Positions 14,814 to 26,388 of a DNA stretch of 64,000 bases are shown here, one piece after another (positions within the stretch are counted from its first letter, which is position 1; each line of letters opens with the position of its first letter). Both the position numbers and the translations under genes were made by a program. The DNA is taken from the NCBI GenBank assembly GCA_035772405.1, contig JAYKKM010000263.1:2046501-2110500 (forward strand). Direction: 5' to 3'. The DNA is from Chrysogorgia sp. JL179-B06. Its lineage: Eukaryota > Cnidaria > Anthozoa > Scleralcyonacea > Chrysogorgiidae. A model generated the notes under the pieces. It was not told where the DNA came from, did not search any database, and saw nothing but the letters and a program-made list of their open reading frames with translations.

Positions 14814-16235
14814 GGATTAACTACGTGTTCAGAAAGGAAGAGAAAAGGAGGTGGAACCTCTTGCTGTATTCCTACATGTGATAGCAACACAAAACGAAAT
14901 CCAGAGCTTTCATTTTACCAATTTCCAACTGATAAAAAGCTAAGAAAGATGTGGTTGCATTGGGTTGGTAGAGCTAACTTCGTACCAAATAAGTATCACA
15001 AAGTTTGTTCCAGACATTTTGAGGGTGGGAAGAAGACTTGTCTTCATAACATTCCAACCATTGTACCTAAATTAATATTGCCAAGACCAACAAAGCCTAG
15101 ACCAACATCAAAATGTAGGGATAGAGCCATTAAAAAACAGGACAATCATAGTCAGATGAAAGAAGAAAGTGCACCATTGGAAGACATGCAACAACACAGG
15201 ATCTCAGAACTTGAGCATTTAGTTAAGACTCTTCAACAGAAAAACCAAGAGCAAGAAGAAGAGATTTGTAGTCTTAAGAAAATGGTTCAGCAAAAAACTT
15301 TCTCTGTAGAACGGTTTAAAAGCAGAGATAGTGATTTTGAGTTCTACACTGGGTTCTGTGATTACAGCACATTTAAGGCATTTTATGATTATCTTTGTCC
15401 TGCTTGTGAAAGGTTACAGTACATTGGATCTTGCAACAGTACAACACAAACAGTAACATGGCAGAAGTGTGGACCAAAGCGGTTGTTATCCTCGGAGGAA
15501 GAGCTATTCTTGTGCCTTTCAAGACTTCGATTGGGTTTGCTGGAAAGAGATTTAGCAAACAGATTCAACTTGTCTGCATCCCAGGTGTCAAGAATTTGGG
15601 TTACATGGCTTGACTTCTTGTACAGGAGATTACGATCCATCCCCATCTGGCCCTCGCAAAATTATGTAAGGGAAACAATGCCAAAAAGTTTTAAAGAAAA
15701 TTATCCAAATACTAGGGTCATAATTGATTGTACAGAATTATTTATAGAAATACCCTCTCAACCAAGAAGTCAAAGTGCTACTTTTTCAACGTACAAACAC
15801 CATAACACTGGCAAAGGTCTGGTTGGTATTTCTCCCAGAGGTGACTTAACATTTGTCTCAGAACTCTATGCTGGAAACACTTCAGATAAACAATTGACCA
15901 ACGACTGTGGAGTTCTGAAGTTACTGGAACCAGGTGATGAGATAATGGCCGATAGAGGGTTTGGTATCGAAGACGATTTACCAGCTGATGTCTCATTAAA
16001 CTTACCTCCCTTCCTTGGTGAGCAGAAACAATTTTCTGAAGAGGATGAAGTCAAAACGAGAAGGATTGCCAAACACCGTATACACGTTGAACGAGCTATT
16101 CAGAGAATAAAGAGCTTTCGCATTCTCCAGCATAACTTACCAATTTCAATGGCTGCTGACATGAACAAGATTTGGGTTATTTGCTGTTATCTAACTTTGT
16201 TCTCCAGACCATTGATCCAGCAACATGAAGAGTGA
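14751..16235 (+). CDS. THAP-domain DDE transposase (ISL2EU-like)
   Basis: 494 codons, intact. Residues 1-21 are encoded by the inverted repeat. A THAP C2CH zinc finger follows at about 38-100 (CCIPTC, FYQFPTD, WLHWVGR, VCSRHF) and is expected to bind the element's ends. A coiled coil (LEHLVKTLQQKNQEQEEE) and an HTH-like region (LFLCLSRLRLGLLERDLANR) come next. The DDE_4-type nuclease is at about 325-475, with D in VIIDCTELFIE, D in IMADRGFG and E in HVERAIQRIKSFR. All three acidic residues are present. The reaction is cut-and-paste transposition in the nucleus. It converges with the YqaJ gene and the two stops are 330 bp apart. Confidence 0.93.
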   Translation: MDNEPGPSMESDKELPTLRGGGLTTCSERKRKGGGTSCCIPTCDSNTKRNPELSFYQFPTDKKLRKMWLHWVGRANFVPNKYHKVCSRHFEGGKKTCLHNIPTIVPKLILPRPTKPRPTSKCRDRAIKKQDNHSQMKEESAPLEDMQQHRISELEHLVKTLQQKNQEQEEEICSLKKMVQQKTFSVERFKSRDSDFEFYTGFCDYSTFKAFYDYLCPACERLQYIGSCNSTTQTVTWQKCGPKRLLSSEEELFLCLSRLRLGLLERDLANRFNLSASQVSRIWVTWLDFLYRRLRSIPIWPSQNYVRETMPKSFKENYPNTRVIIDCTELFIEIPSQPRSQSATFSTYKHHNTGKGLVGISPRGDLTFVSELYAGNTSDKQLTNDCGVLKLLEPGDEIMADRGFGIEDDLPADVSLNLPPFLGEQKQFSEEDEVKTRRIAKHRIHVERAIQRIKSFRILQHNLPISMAADMNKIWVICCYLTLFSRPLIQQHEE

Positions 16236-16568
16236 TAGTCTTCAATATTAATAAGTACAAATATTGTTCATGGTACACATTGGTGTAAATGAAAGGTTAC
16301 AGGCCATAATGTTTTTTGTGGTACTTAAAGTACTGTAGACAGCACTAATTATATGTACCTGTATTTTGGTTTTTGTCAAGATATATACATATATGTTATT
16401 ATCTAATTAGATCAGAAAACGGCTGTTTACATTATACTGTGTTCAGAATTTTTAATATGGTACAACATACTGTACTTTATCAATAATAATAAGTTCATTT
16501 ACTGAACAATTTTGTTTCGGATCAGTGTTTCATTCTTTAACATTGTTAATGATTTTACATCACTATAA
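16236..16568. other. 3' intergenic space between the two convergent element genes
   Basis: AT-rich, no gene. It should hold the 3' ends of both transcripts. I cannot place a unique polyadenylation signal. Confidence 0.6.
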
Positions 16569-18179
16569 TTAAACAAGATTTATTAAATAATCAAAATAAA
16601 AAGCAGTTAATTGAGGCAAAGTACTCTCTTCCCATTCAAGTTCATTAAAGTGTAGCCTCTCAACATGAACATCACTTATTGTGTAAACAACAAAATCTAA
16701 GAAAATCAACTGGCAAATTGCCATAACTCCTTGTGATTGATAAAAATAAATATGTTTCTTTTTAAGAGAAGGCTTGCCATTTACAAGCTCTAAGCAAAAG
16801 GATTTATCACCACAGGCTTCCATAATACTAATATCTGCTTTGGATGCTGGACATTTCACCTCCACAGCTCCATAGACTGATGGTTCTCTTTCATCAGAAA
16901 TTAAAGCATCAGGGCTTGATCCAAGCCATGGCCACTTCGGATTAACAACTAAACCACAGGCAGAACAAACATCTACATGTTGGTTGAGCTCTTCTTTATG
17001 CTCATAGTATCTTAGTAAAGCAGCCTGTTCATTTTCAGTTCCCCACTGACAACTTGCACTTTTTGTTTGGCATGGTTTGGTGATTCTGTTTACTATACTC
17101 TTTGGATAGATTGACTTTCTTCTCTTCATTACAAAGCCAAACATTGATGAAGTCAACCGACATTTTCTTTGATCATACCATTCCTTGCATTCACTTTGTT
17201 TACGTGTATTCTTTTCAAGTTCTTTGCATGTCTCATTGTCTACAAGTAACATATCTTTAATAAAATTAATGTATTTTTCTTCTTTAGGAACTGTAGCACA
17301 ATCTAATCCTTCATTTAATTTTGAAAGTATGTGACACCTTACATTTGTTGAATCTAGTTTATCACCCACTCGCTCTGCCTTTACAATTCTCTTCCTTGAT
17401 GGCAATTCATCAACATTAAATTCACATGGAACACAACCCGTATCAGTTAATTGGTCAATTAAATGGCATTTACTTGAATTTCCTGCTCTTTCTAACCCAG
17501 CTTTAAGACGTTGCAGGTCACTTTTGTAAACCTTTTCAGATGTTGAACAATAAGCATCCCTTTTACCTTCTAGCACATGACGTTTGTACCCTTTTTTGTC
17601 CTTTTCATAAGTGTCTTGTGGAAAAATGAGATCTTCAAACAGTACTGCATCCTGTGTGTGTGATCTTTTTGGGACATGCCACTGTTGAAGTTCCTGAGTG
17701 CATGTCTTGTCATCAAGTATCTCAGTCAGTCCAAGCTCAATGTAGTCTAACAACTGAAACAAAAGGGCTGCTACATGTTTGCAACGACCTCCAGCACCAG
17801 CAGGACAGTAGCATTTTGCAAAAACAAGATCTCCAGAGGTTTGGTCCAGGTGAACATAAACCAGGTATTGTTTTTTTCGCATTTGAGCACTTACTTGGCA
17901 ACGTACAAGGAAATGAACTGCTTCACTCCCTTTCTTCACATTTGGTTTGACTTGAATATGTGTTGTATACCCAGCCTTAAAAAGTCGATATCCACTTTTC
18001 TTGTGTTTAAATGCTTCAGCAGGCTTGCAATCAGGTGTTTTTTCAGATTGAAGGACTAAATGCTCTTCTAATTTTTTGTATGAAAATTCTGGAATATCTT
18101 TTAAGCTCTTTGTCCACCCGCCTCTTAAAGTTGGCAATTCTTTGTCTGACTCCATTGAAGGACCCGGTTCATTGTCCAT
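16569..18179 (-). CDS. SWIM zinc finger and YqaJ-type nuclease (ISL2EU partner protein)
   Basis: 536 codons, intact. Residues 1-21 are identical to those of the transposase because the start lies in the inverted repeat, which ends at 18117. A SWIM finger lies near 118-145 (KCYCPAGAGGRCKHVAALLF: C-x-C then C-x-H). The C-terminal half is a YqaJ-like PD-(D/E)xK exonuclease: LTSSMFGFVMKRR, CQWGTENEQAALLRY, PWLGSSPDALI, and AVEVKCPAS with the E-x-K. YqaJ is the phage lambda-exonuclease-like family. In this element it probably processes DNA ends during transposition, but its role is inferred. Confidence 0.93.
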   Translation of the reverse strand: MDNEPGPSMESDKELPTLRGGWTKSLKDIPEFSYKKLEEHLVLQSEKTPDCKPAEAFKHKKSGYRLFKAGYTTHIQVKPNVKKGSEAVHFLVRCQVSAQMRKKQYLVYVHLDQTSGDLVFAKCYCPAGAGGRCKHVAALLFQLLDYIELGLTEILDDKTCTQELQQWHVPKRSHTQDAVLFEDLIFPQDTYEKDKKGYKRHVLEGKRDAYCSTSEKVYKSDLQRLKAGLERAGNSSKCHLIDQLTDTGCVPCEFNVDELPSRKRIVKAERVGDKLDSTNVRCHILSKLNEGLDCATVPKEEKYINFIKDMLLVDNETCKELEKNTRKQSECKEWYDQRKCRLTSSMFGFVMKRRKSIYPKSIVNRITKPCQTKSASCQWGTENEQAALLRYYEHKEELNQHVDVCSACGLVVNPKWPWLGSSPDALISDEREPSVYGAVEVKCPASKADISIMEACGDKSFCLELVNGKPSLKKKHIYFYQSQGVMAICQLIFLDFVVYTISDVHVERLHFNELEWEESTLPQLTAFYFDYLINLV

Positions 18180-19270
18180 TATATAAATTAATACTAAAAC
18201 CTATTTCTTATTTACAATTATATTTATGTTACTGATATGCTTTTATATAATTATATATTTTACAATTGACTATTTACAAATTTACTCTATGTGTATATAC
18301 AGTTACCTACCTAAAAATTTTAATATAACTATCAAGATTTAAAACAAGATTATATTTTAAACAATGCACTAGTCTACTATATATATTATCCTATGAATAG
18401 ATTCGAATTTTTAAGTCGAAAAATAGTTTACACTCGGGTGACTCAGGCTAGCCTAAAATTATATTAATTTCCAAGTCACTGTTTTAAAAGCTTGTCGCCT
18501 ACAACACAGCAACAAAACTCGGTAAATTTTCAACGTTTTTAACGAATTTAGAGTTATGAATTTATATTTACAGTCTACACTAGTTCTAGAACCTACTGGT
18601 TTATTTGAGAGGATATGAACCGACCACAACAAACGAAACAGAAAAGCAAAACAACAGCAGAAACCCAGGCAAAAGTGCTTTCTCTTTGGTGTTTTTACAA
18701 AGTGCCAGAGCCGTTACCGATAAAACCGGTTTATTTTCGCGCCAAAACAATTTAAAAACAATTTAAAAACATTGTCTTCAGAGGACATGCTTATCGAACA
18801 AGTGACAGACATCATGGTCAAAGTTTGTCAATTTCAACAAACGAAAAAATCATTATAGAACACTTGATGATTCAGCAAATACAAGATCGTAATAAAACAA
18901 CAACACACACATGTCTGTGAGGTAAAATGGTGAGCTATCCGTTGTTCACTAAGCTTACTCACCTGTAAACGTCGAGAAGAACCTCCCTTCAGGAACATAT
19001 TTATTGCCATATTCTTCGCTCCTTCAATAGATCTATAGCAATTTTCTCGTCCATTTCTGCTGTGATTTCGCTGTGTTTGGTACACAACGTACTTTATAAT
19101 CCCCTAACTACATTGCCCATTTCGAAATTCTTCTGCGCTACAGACAATGTGCTTAAAATAATCAATTATTTTCACAAGCAAAATGCTCACTTCGTTGCGG
19201 CCATTTCCCCTGCAAATGAAGCGCTACCATTTTACCCATGATGCATTGCTATAATGCAAATTGTCCATTG
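18117..19270 (-). repeat. right terminal inverted repeat of the ISL2EU-like element
   Basis: Mirror image of 13660-14813. It holds the same putative 5' exon (18963-19085), intron and start codon, and drives the YqaJ gene leftward. 19271-19963 beyond it is the rest of transposase intron 3, with no gene seen. Confidence 0.9.
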
Positions 19271-19963
19271 AGTCAGTCAAGCTAGTCGCCAGTCGTACCT
19301 GCATACCCACACGGATCGGCTTCCCGTCAGGAAAGGATTGAAGGGAAGGAATCAGTCTTTGGCTCAGCCGGGTGAGTACCAATTGTTCTTGTTGGGTTTT
19401 TTCGTATCATAGTATAATATTCATAATTATATTTCCCCTGTCATACATGGGTCCGTTGGTTTGGGTGGATGACTACAGGAGGTTCCTCGCAGGTTTGGCA
19501 ACCTTGCTTATCATAGGGGCCAGCGAGAGGTCCTCGCAGGTTGCAATCCTTGCTGTTAGCCTGTTATAGAACAATCTAAATTTAAGAGTGACCCATATTT
19601 ATACAACTGGTTACACTGCATCTGGGACAGTACAGGATTGCATCTGTCAATGATTTCACCACAAGGTTTTAAACTAAACAAACTTCTGACTGTGACAATA
19701 TTCACTAGCCTGTGTTGTTTGTGTCTTGTGCGAAGTAGTACTTCAATTCACCTTGTTATTATTAGGTATCACAAGATTAGTAGATTTTTATTACATGTTT
19801 TAAAATAAGTTGTGTCGGTAGGACATGGTTAGTAACTTAATACCATGTTTCCATGATGCTATACAATCAACATTTTTGAGGTTCATGGAACTTTCTTTAG
19901 TCATATTTTATTATTCACAGCATTTTTTTGTCTTTAACAAAAAACTGTTTTCATTTACTGTAG

Positions 19964-21646
19964 GTGTATTCTACTATTGTCTTGGTAATATCCAACCGGT
20001 GTATAGATCTAAGATACACACTATGCAATTGATTGCTATTTGCAAAACAAATGATTTAAAGCGATATGGTGTTTCACAAATTTTATCACCATTTGTTGAA
20101 GATGTTAATGAGCTCACAAAAGTGAGTTCTAAATTAAAAATCCATTGTTATAGACTGATTTAAATTAGTTTATTTTGAGAATAATTTGAACTTGAAGATA
20201 TTTAACCAGATATTTGTCAGGGATTTTGGTGAATCAATTACTTTGGAATGGAATGTGCAGTAATCACTTTCAGCTTGTAGAGACATGATTTTGTGTGATT
20301 TTCAACCATAATTAGTCTGTACCACTATAATCAGCCTGTAGTATAATTTTTGGTGAATCATGTGCCGGTATAATAAATATTTTAATTTTATAGTATTAGT
20401 TAAGTTAGAAATTCAGAGCAGTTGTTTAATAGCTTAAAACTTTTCCCTTTTCAGGATTCAGGATATCAATTCAATGTTGCTGGCCAGATGAGAAATTTCC
20501 GAGGAAGTGTTGTGTTATGGACTGGTGACACCCTTGGAAGTAATCTAATAAGTGGTTTTAAGGAAGGTGTTGGTGGAGCACTAAGAATTTGTCGACATTG
20601 CTTGGGAACAAGAGAAGAAACAGATGTCAAGGTATATATATTTATATATAATATATATAAATGTAAAATTTCCTATGGGCTAATTATATAATTATAGTGA
20701 GATTTTAACCTACAGGTAGATCTGGCCCTGTCGAGTTTGTTCTCCAAAATTCCGAGGGACTTGCTATGGCACTCAAACCCCCTCTATCTGGTGGTGATAC
20801 TGAAGAACCAAATTAAAAAAAATGTTTTATTCATATTAATTACATAAATATATTTTAATTTTCTAGTTTCGTGCTGCTGATTTTCAAGAAAGAAATTTAA
20901 CTTGTCATATTAAACGTTGTGCTATGATTGAAGATCAAAGTAATTCATCCTAAAGTCCGTACCCGACTTTCGACTACCTATGGCATCAATATGCTTAGTG
21001 TCTTGCAATCCATACGATATTTTGATGTATGTCAGTGTTTCCCTCAAGACATCATGCATATCCTTTTCGAAGGAATTGTTCCATACGAAACTAAGCTGAT
21101 GTTAAAGTACCTTATTGATGAAATACGATGTTTCACTCTGAAGCAATTCAATGAACTATTAGAATCTTTTGAATTTGGCTACATGAATGCGAGTAACAGA
21201 CCATCACCAATAAATAGAGAGACACTGAACAATGTAAGGGATGCTAAGCTTAAACAGAGTGGTAAGTACACGTGATGTACTGTAAGTGTTCACAAACTGT
21301 TGGAATATTATTATTAATTTTATTCTTTATAAGCTTCTCAGATGTGGTGCTTGTTTCGCTATTTGCCTTTGATGTTGGGTGACAAAATTGATGAAGATTT
21401 GGAACACTGGCTTTGCCTGAGAAAACTATGGAATATTACGCAAATTTGCACATCTCCAAAAATTCATATTGACGATATTGCCTATTTACAAGTTTTGATT
21501 GATGAGCATCACAGATTGTTCAAACGGATATATCCTACTGCATCAATCATCCCAAAGCTTCATTACCTGGTACATATTCCAGATGACATAAGAAGGTAAC
21601 AATATACATTGGGTTTCACCATACCTGCATGTGTAAAGTATTTTAA

Positions 21647-21686
<40 letters not shown>

Positions 21687-22831
21687 TATATACAGTATAT
21701 ATATATATACAGTATATATATATTATATGTATATTATATATTTATGTATATATATATATATATATAATATTAATTGAAATACTTAACACACACACACACA
21801 AATAAATAAATAATCAACCTGTCTGAACTAATATATATATATATAATATATATATATATTGGTTCAGACTGGTTGATTATGTCCCATGTTTGTGGGTCGC
21901 AGGCATGTGCATCCCTCCAGATTATTCCACTTGCTCCTCAACTCCAGCAACCTACACCTCCCTCTCCCAAATGGAATATTGCCAGCAATGCAGCCTGATG
22001 GAAAATGAGCAGCCTGATTCAGTAGACAATTGCCCAGACCATTATATATTTTTAATAATATATTTGAATTCCAAATGTTGTAATCAATTTTTTTAGATTT
22101 GGTCCACCAAGGAATATGTGGACAATGCGCTTTGAAGCCAAGCATTCGTATTTTAAAAGGATAGTTTCAAAGAATTTTATAAATATTCCCAAAACCATGT
22201 CCTTTAGACACCAGAGGTAAGTGCACCAGTGGTTATATTATAATATACTTTATATAATTTATTTAACAAGTTGTGAGATCTACATAATACTGTAGGTTTT
22301 ACCAATATTTTAATCTTGAAAGTCATATGACTTCAGCCTGCCCCAAAACAACTCAAAACATCTTCCTATGCCTCTAAAATATAAACCAAAAGCCAACTGC
22401 ATTTCTTCTACTGGACTGGTTTCATCTGCAAATATTGGAACAGAGACCCCCGGTATTTAGTGTCATATATTTATTGTCATATAATATAACTAAGTAAACT
22501 TGTTTATTTAATTAGAAACATGTGCTGGAATCTTGTATTTACACCAGGACAAACAACAACACACTATTTATATCAAGGTGACAAGGTTGGACCAGGTAAA
22601 GTATTATTTACAATTATATGGTGTAGATGCATTAGAAGTATTTTAGAAAATGTTACCATTACTGTAGTAGAAGAAGAACCAGGGGGCTAATCGTCTTACT
22701 TGCAGCGGGTGACTGACTGAGAGTGAGTCAATTTATTATTATACAGTATTATATAACAAGTAATATTTGGCATTTGACTCGTATATACTATTATACAGTA
22801 TATATATACTTTTAGCGGGTGACTGACTGAG

Positions 22832-22889
<58 letters not shown>

Positions 22890-23633
22890 CTCAGTCAGTC
22901 ACCCGCTAAAAGTAAGACGATATATATATATAAAACTGCACCTTTTTTACCAACCATCATTTGTCGTTTTCATCTACATGTATGCTTCGACTCAGCCAGT
23001 CACCAGCTGGCAGTAAGACAATTACATATTATACTCATATTATTTTTATACTCATTTGCTACCTCATTTTGTATTCAATATCCTGTTGTAGGTGAATGTG
23101 ATGTTGATTTGACTCAGCATGCCCAAGCTGAACTCCTCTACAAAGCCGCAGGTCTGCAAATCAGACCAGAAACCTTTTCTGGAAATATGTATGTACTGTA
23201 TATTATAGAATGCTATTTTGAAATGTGGATACTCTGTATATGTATAGATACAGTATATACATGTATGTACAGTAAATGTAAAACAATCTTCTTGTTTACC
23301 AACAGAGTGCGGTGGGTTACTATTCATGGTATCCAGTTTCGACCGGAATGTGTAGTAAGACTTGAAGAAATGAACTTGGCTGAAAATAACTACCCACGAT
23401 ATGGGCAAGTGGATGAAATCATTGTTTGGGATGATGAGAAATTTTTTGTTGTTTGTATTCTTGATGTTGTGGAGTTTACTGAACATTGGATGGCATATGA
23501 GGTTCAGAGAACAGAAAGGAAAGATATTTTGGCATATTCAGATTTACCCTCCCATGGAGTTCTAAACATTGTAATGAGAGCATCCAAGTGTTATGTTGTA
23601 GAAAAAGATACTACCAGTATTGAACTTGTTTAA
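19964..23633 (+). CDS. EnSpm-like transposase, exons 4-11
   Basis: Exons are 19964-20121, 20455-20631, 20867-21261, 21334-21595, 22097-22216, 22516-22595, 23092-23188 and 23306-23633, all GT-AG and in phase except as noted. Exon 4 completes FYYCLGNIQPVYRSKIHTMQ. Exon 5 has VLWTGDTLGSNLISGFKE and the CRHC pair. Exon 6 has FPQDIMHILFEGIVPYETK. Exon 7 ends with PKLHYLVHIPDDIR. Exon 8 has MWTMRFEAKHSYFKR. The acidic residues in WTGD, PQD and RFEAKH are candidates for an RNase-H-type D-D-E centre. Exon 6 needs a 1-nt shift near 20935 (after AMIEDQ) to avoid a stop, so the copy is probably dead or misassembled there. Introns hold only TA-rich palindromes and a MITE. Confidence 0.82.
21630..21884. 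repeat. two AT-rich palindromes in transposase intron 7
   Basis: GTAAAGTATTTTAATTAATA pairs with the sequence ending AATACTTAAC around a long TA core. Directly after it AATCAACC...CTGAAC pairs with GTTCAGAC...GTTGATT around a second TA core. Confidence 0.8.
22697..23021. mobile_element. AT-core MITE with TCGTCTTACT ends
   Basis: CGTCTTACTTGCAGCGGGTG at the left and CACCAGCTGGCAGTAAGACA at the right are inverted. An inner perfect palindrome (TTTTAGCGGGTGACTGACTG plus complement around (TA)n) lies at 22812-22915. It is in intron 9 of the transposase. Confidence 0.75.
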
Positions 23634-23639
23634 GTTTAT

Positions 23640-25090
23640 TATAAGGAATTGTAAGTATACATGTAAATCATTAAAATCAACTGTATTTAATTGATAATTT
23701 TAATTATAGTGTTATTATTTACTATATAAACATATTGTAACAGTGATCTGGTAGGGGGTGCTGAGCTAGCAAAATGAGATCAGGCCTGCGGTGTGGGCAC
23801 GACCGAGGCAGGGCGAAGCGCTGCTGAGGGAGCTACGGCAGGGGTTTGGTGATACGGCCCACGGCAGGGTCCAGGATTGAAGACTTGCTTGTAATTTGGA
23901 TTGTCTATTATATGTTATCATGCTATTATCTTATTTTGTCTCTATTTTATTTTTGTTTGACAATTGCCTTGCCAAATCCAAAAAAATAGATTTGAAAAAG
24001 GCAATTGACACCCCCCTTGTAAATCCATCACTGCAAAATATAGCCACATGAGGTATATACTTCATACAGAAGGGGTTTCAACTTCATACCCAGAGCATTT
24101 TGCCTCCATAGTGGAATGTCTGAGAAAATGGCCCTGGGATTGGCTGGTCGATTATTTAATCTTATATAATCATAGTATAATCATATGCATGGTTGGAAGA
24201 ACAAATGATTATAAATTAAATTTGCAACCTGTATTAAGCGGTCACTCCAGAGGAATATAAGGGAGTAGTGTGTGTATATAATATGTGTATATTTAATAGA
24301 TAATTACTGAGGCCAACGGCATTATTGAATATATTGCAGGCCCGAAGCTAGCTGCAATATATTCAATAATGCCGTTTGGCCGAACTAATTAAAACAGCCT
24401 GAAATCGTTGATATAATGCAGACAGAGAATAATGGCATTTGTTAAGGGTCAGTAATTATAATAGAATACATTGCCATTGGTTTAGTGATCTTCATGATCA
24501 CAAACTGTATGAAATTATAATCCATTTTGAACATTTTATGTGTCGATTTTCTTATCTACTTAAGTTCGACGTTTGTCTTTACGAATAAATACATGTTAGT
24601 CACAAGATTCTAAACATGTTTGATTCGAAACGCCAGTGAATGAAAATCCGGCTTAAGTTATTCATTCTAATTTGTCCACAGTATTAACGCATCAATGAAC
24701 TGTGTGTGGGCGAACAAGATACTTATTATAATTATATTGAGCACGATAAACAACTTGAACATCATGGACCAAAGTGTAAACTTGTTGCAAGTCTCTGTCG
24801 TAGTCCAGCCGTGCATGCAAAAACGGAGCAAGAGAGGGACTTTGAGAAAGTCTAACTAAAGTGCTGCGTGCACCGCGTTGCTTTAATCCCGCGTTTCAAA
24901 TTGATACTGATTTCGCTTCTTTGTCTTAACACAAAACTAATATTGTCAAATACTTATTCAACTAAGTTAATACATAACTTAACAGTCCTATAGATTTAAG
25001 TAGAGGTTAACGAAGGCTATGCAATTCTTCATCACAGAAAGTAATCAAACGGCCGAGTATTAATTTATTGATTTGTTGTCGCATATTAAT
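23640..25090. other. 3' non-coding part of element B
   Basis: No gene recognised. Contains a GC-rich stretch at 23755-23880 and the hairpin at 24311-24382. Confidence 0.5.
24311..24382. repeat. 72-bp hairpin
   Basis: GGCCAACGGCATTATTGAAT and its near-complement form arms of about 29 bp around GCCCGAAGCTAG. Confidence 0.85.
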
Positions 25091-25117
25091 GCATAGAAGA
25101 CGCACCAGAAAAGGCGT

Positions 25118-25470
25118 GTAAAATCATTAACATGTGTAATTTTAAGGTGTGTAAAATTGCCAAGGTGTGTAAAATTTTGAAGGTGTGCTATTTGCAAAGG
25201 TGTGTTCTTTACTTTAAATCTGTCAAAATTACACGTCTTTAGAAAAAAGATGTGTTATGACAACACACCATAAAGTGTGTGTAATTTTACACGCCTTGTC
25301 AAATTACACTATGTGTAGTTTAACACGCCTAGGTGTGTAAATTAACACGTCAGGTGTGTTATTCAACACACTACGCGTGTTTTTTTCAAAAATGGTGTGT
25401 AGTTACCAGTCCGAGGTGTGTAGCTACTACACACCTGTGTGTGTAAATTAACACACTCGTTTTAAGAGTG
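25118..25470. repeat. right subterminal array of element B
   Basis: Motifs such as AAGGTGTGTAAAATT and AACACACC in both orientations end at GTTTTAAGAGTG. Mirror of the array at 8439-8785. Confidence 0.85.
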
Positions 25471-25697
25471 TACCATGAATGTAAAACCTGTGAAGTTACA
25501 TGTAACCAACACCTAACTCGTTCGTAATTACATGTTCGTTGCAAAGTTCATAATGTTGGTTACAAACACTTATTCAGTTATTGTTATGCAGTAACTGTGA
25601 AGTCTTTGATTATAAATGCATTTTTATAAGCGAAGCCCAAGACAAATTTTCAATTGATAAAAATATTCAACAATCGAAACCTGTTTCTCTTTTGTAG

Positions 25698-25930
25698 ATG
25701 GCGCAGGGTTACCAGATCTATGCTGCTTTTGGAGCGCCACAAATATGTTACCACCTCGGTCAGAGATGCTGAATGTCACATTTGACAAAGAAGGTAGCAT
25801 GGTGTTGCCCATGGCTGAATGCTGCTTTCTGAGTTTGGTTTTGCCTGTAAAACATGCCACTTTTGAAGATTTTACAAGTAATATGGATTTGGCCTTGAAA
25901 TATGGCTCGCATGGGTTCACTTTCTCCTAG
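25698..25930 (+). CDS. HECT-domain gene, last exon with the catalytic cysteine
   Basis: The acceptor CTTTTGTAG joins in phase to the donor at 8419 (NE joined to DGAGLPDLCCFW). The exon encodes the HECT C-lobe: LPMAECCFLSLVLP matches the family motif around the thioester cysteine, here the second Cys (25823-25825), and the end is MDLALKYGSHGFTF then stop. The usual Thr before the cysteine is itself Cys. The distance to the previous exon, 17.3 kb, is due to element B. Confidence 0.85.
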
Positions 25931-26388
25931 AGCTCTTCGGAACAGACAATGACAGACATGCATTTTAATTTTCGCCTACTGTATTTAATACATTGTGTTT
26001 GGAAGGGAATTGTTTTCGTTAGATGGTGCTATAGGAATACACTAAATGTCGTTCTTGTTTTTGTTATTTTAGGGTTGTAGTTAACAATAAATTTCCCAAA
26101 ACAATTTTCAAGGTTTAATTTAAAAAATAGCTGACATATCATAATTGAAACTTACAACAAACCCAGCAGGCAGAACCAAACATGGAGTTTATAGTCATAC
26201 TTGAAGCATGTTATAGACTGTGGTCGTCATAGCAGCAGCCTGCCCCATGAGCAATATAACATATCTTTCTGCTAACAGCAATAACTCAAAGGGAACAATA
26301 GACATATCACCGAATTTAGTACATATATGTTTGTCAGGTCAAGAGCTGGGAAAAAGCAACTCTCGCTCTCTTCCAGTACTTACTGTTT

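Larger units (their letters stand above)
13660..19270. mobile_element. ISL2EU-like DNA transposon with 1154-bp inverted repeats
   Basis: CAATGGACAATTTGCATTAT at 13660 and its complement ending at 19270 begin inverted repeats of 1154 bp that show no difference where I compared them, including an 83-codon open frame present in both. Two convergent genes lie inside, a THAP-DDE transposase (+) and a SWIM-YqaJ nuclease (-). That pair is the hallmark of the ISL2EU/IS4EU group as I remember it. Flanking bases are GA and AG, so no clean target duplication is visible. Near-identical arms suggest a recent insertion or arm conversion; it is the innermost and so youngest layer. Confidence 0.9.
8439..25470. 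mobile_element. EnSpm-like element B (17.0 kb), inserted in the HECT gene intron
   Basis: The ends CACTCTTAAAAC (8439) and GTTTTAAGAGTG (to 25470) are inverted, flanked by TA on both sides, and followed inward by about 350-bp arrays of GTGTGTAG/ACACACC motifs in both orientations. The element carries two divergent genes: a second ORF (-) at 8947-10312 and a C2H2/RNase-H-like transposase (+) at 11166-23633. CACT-type ends with subterminal arrays fit the EnSpm/CACTA group. Flanks outside TA are themselves inverted (GTTCATGG and CCATGAAT), so the target was a palindrome or the repeat extends further out. The HECT gene reads on from 8419 to 25698. Confidence 0.85.

Noticed and set aside
13658..19272. 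Target-site duplication of the ISL2EU-like element
   Set aside because: Flanking dinucleotides are GA and AG and longer windows do not match; no duplication is claimed.
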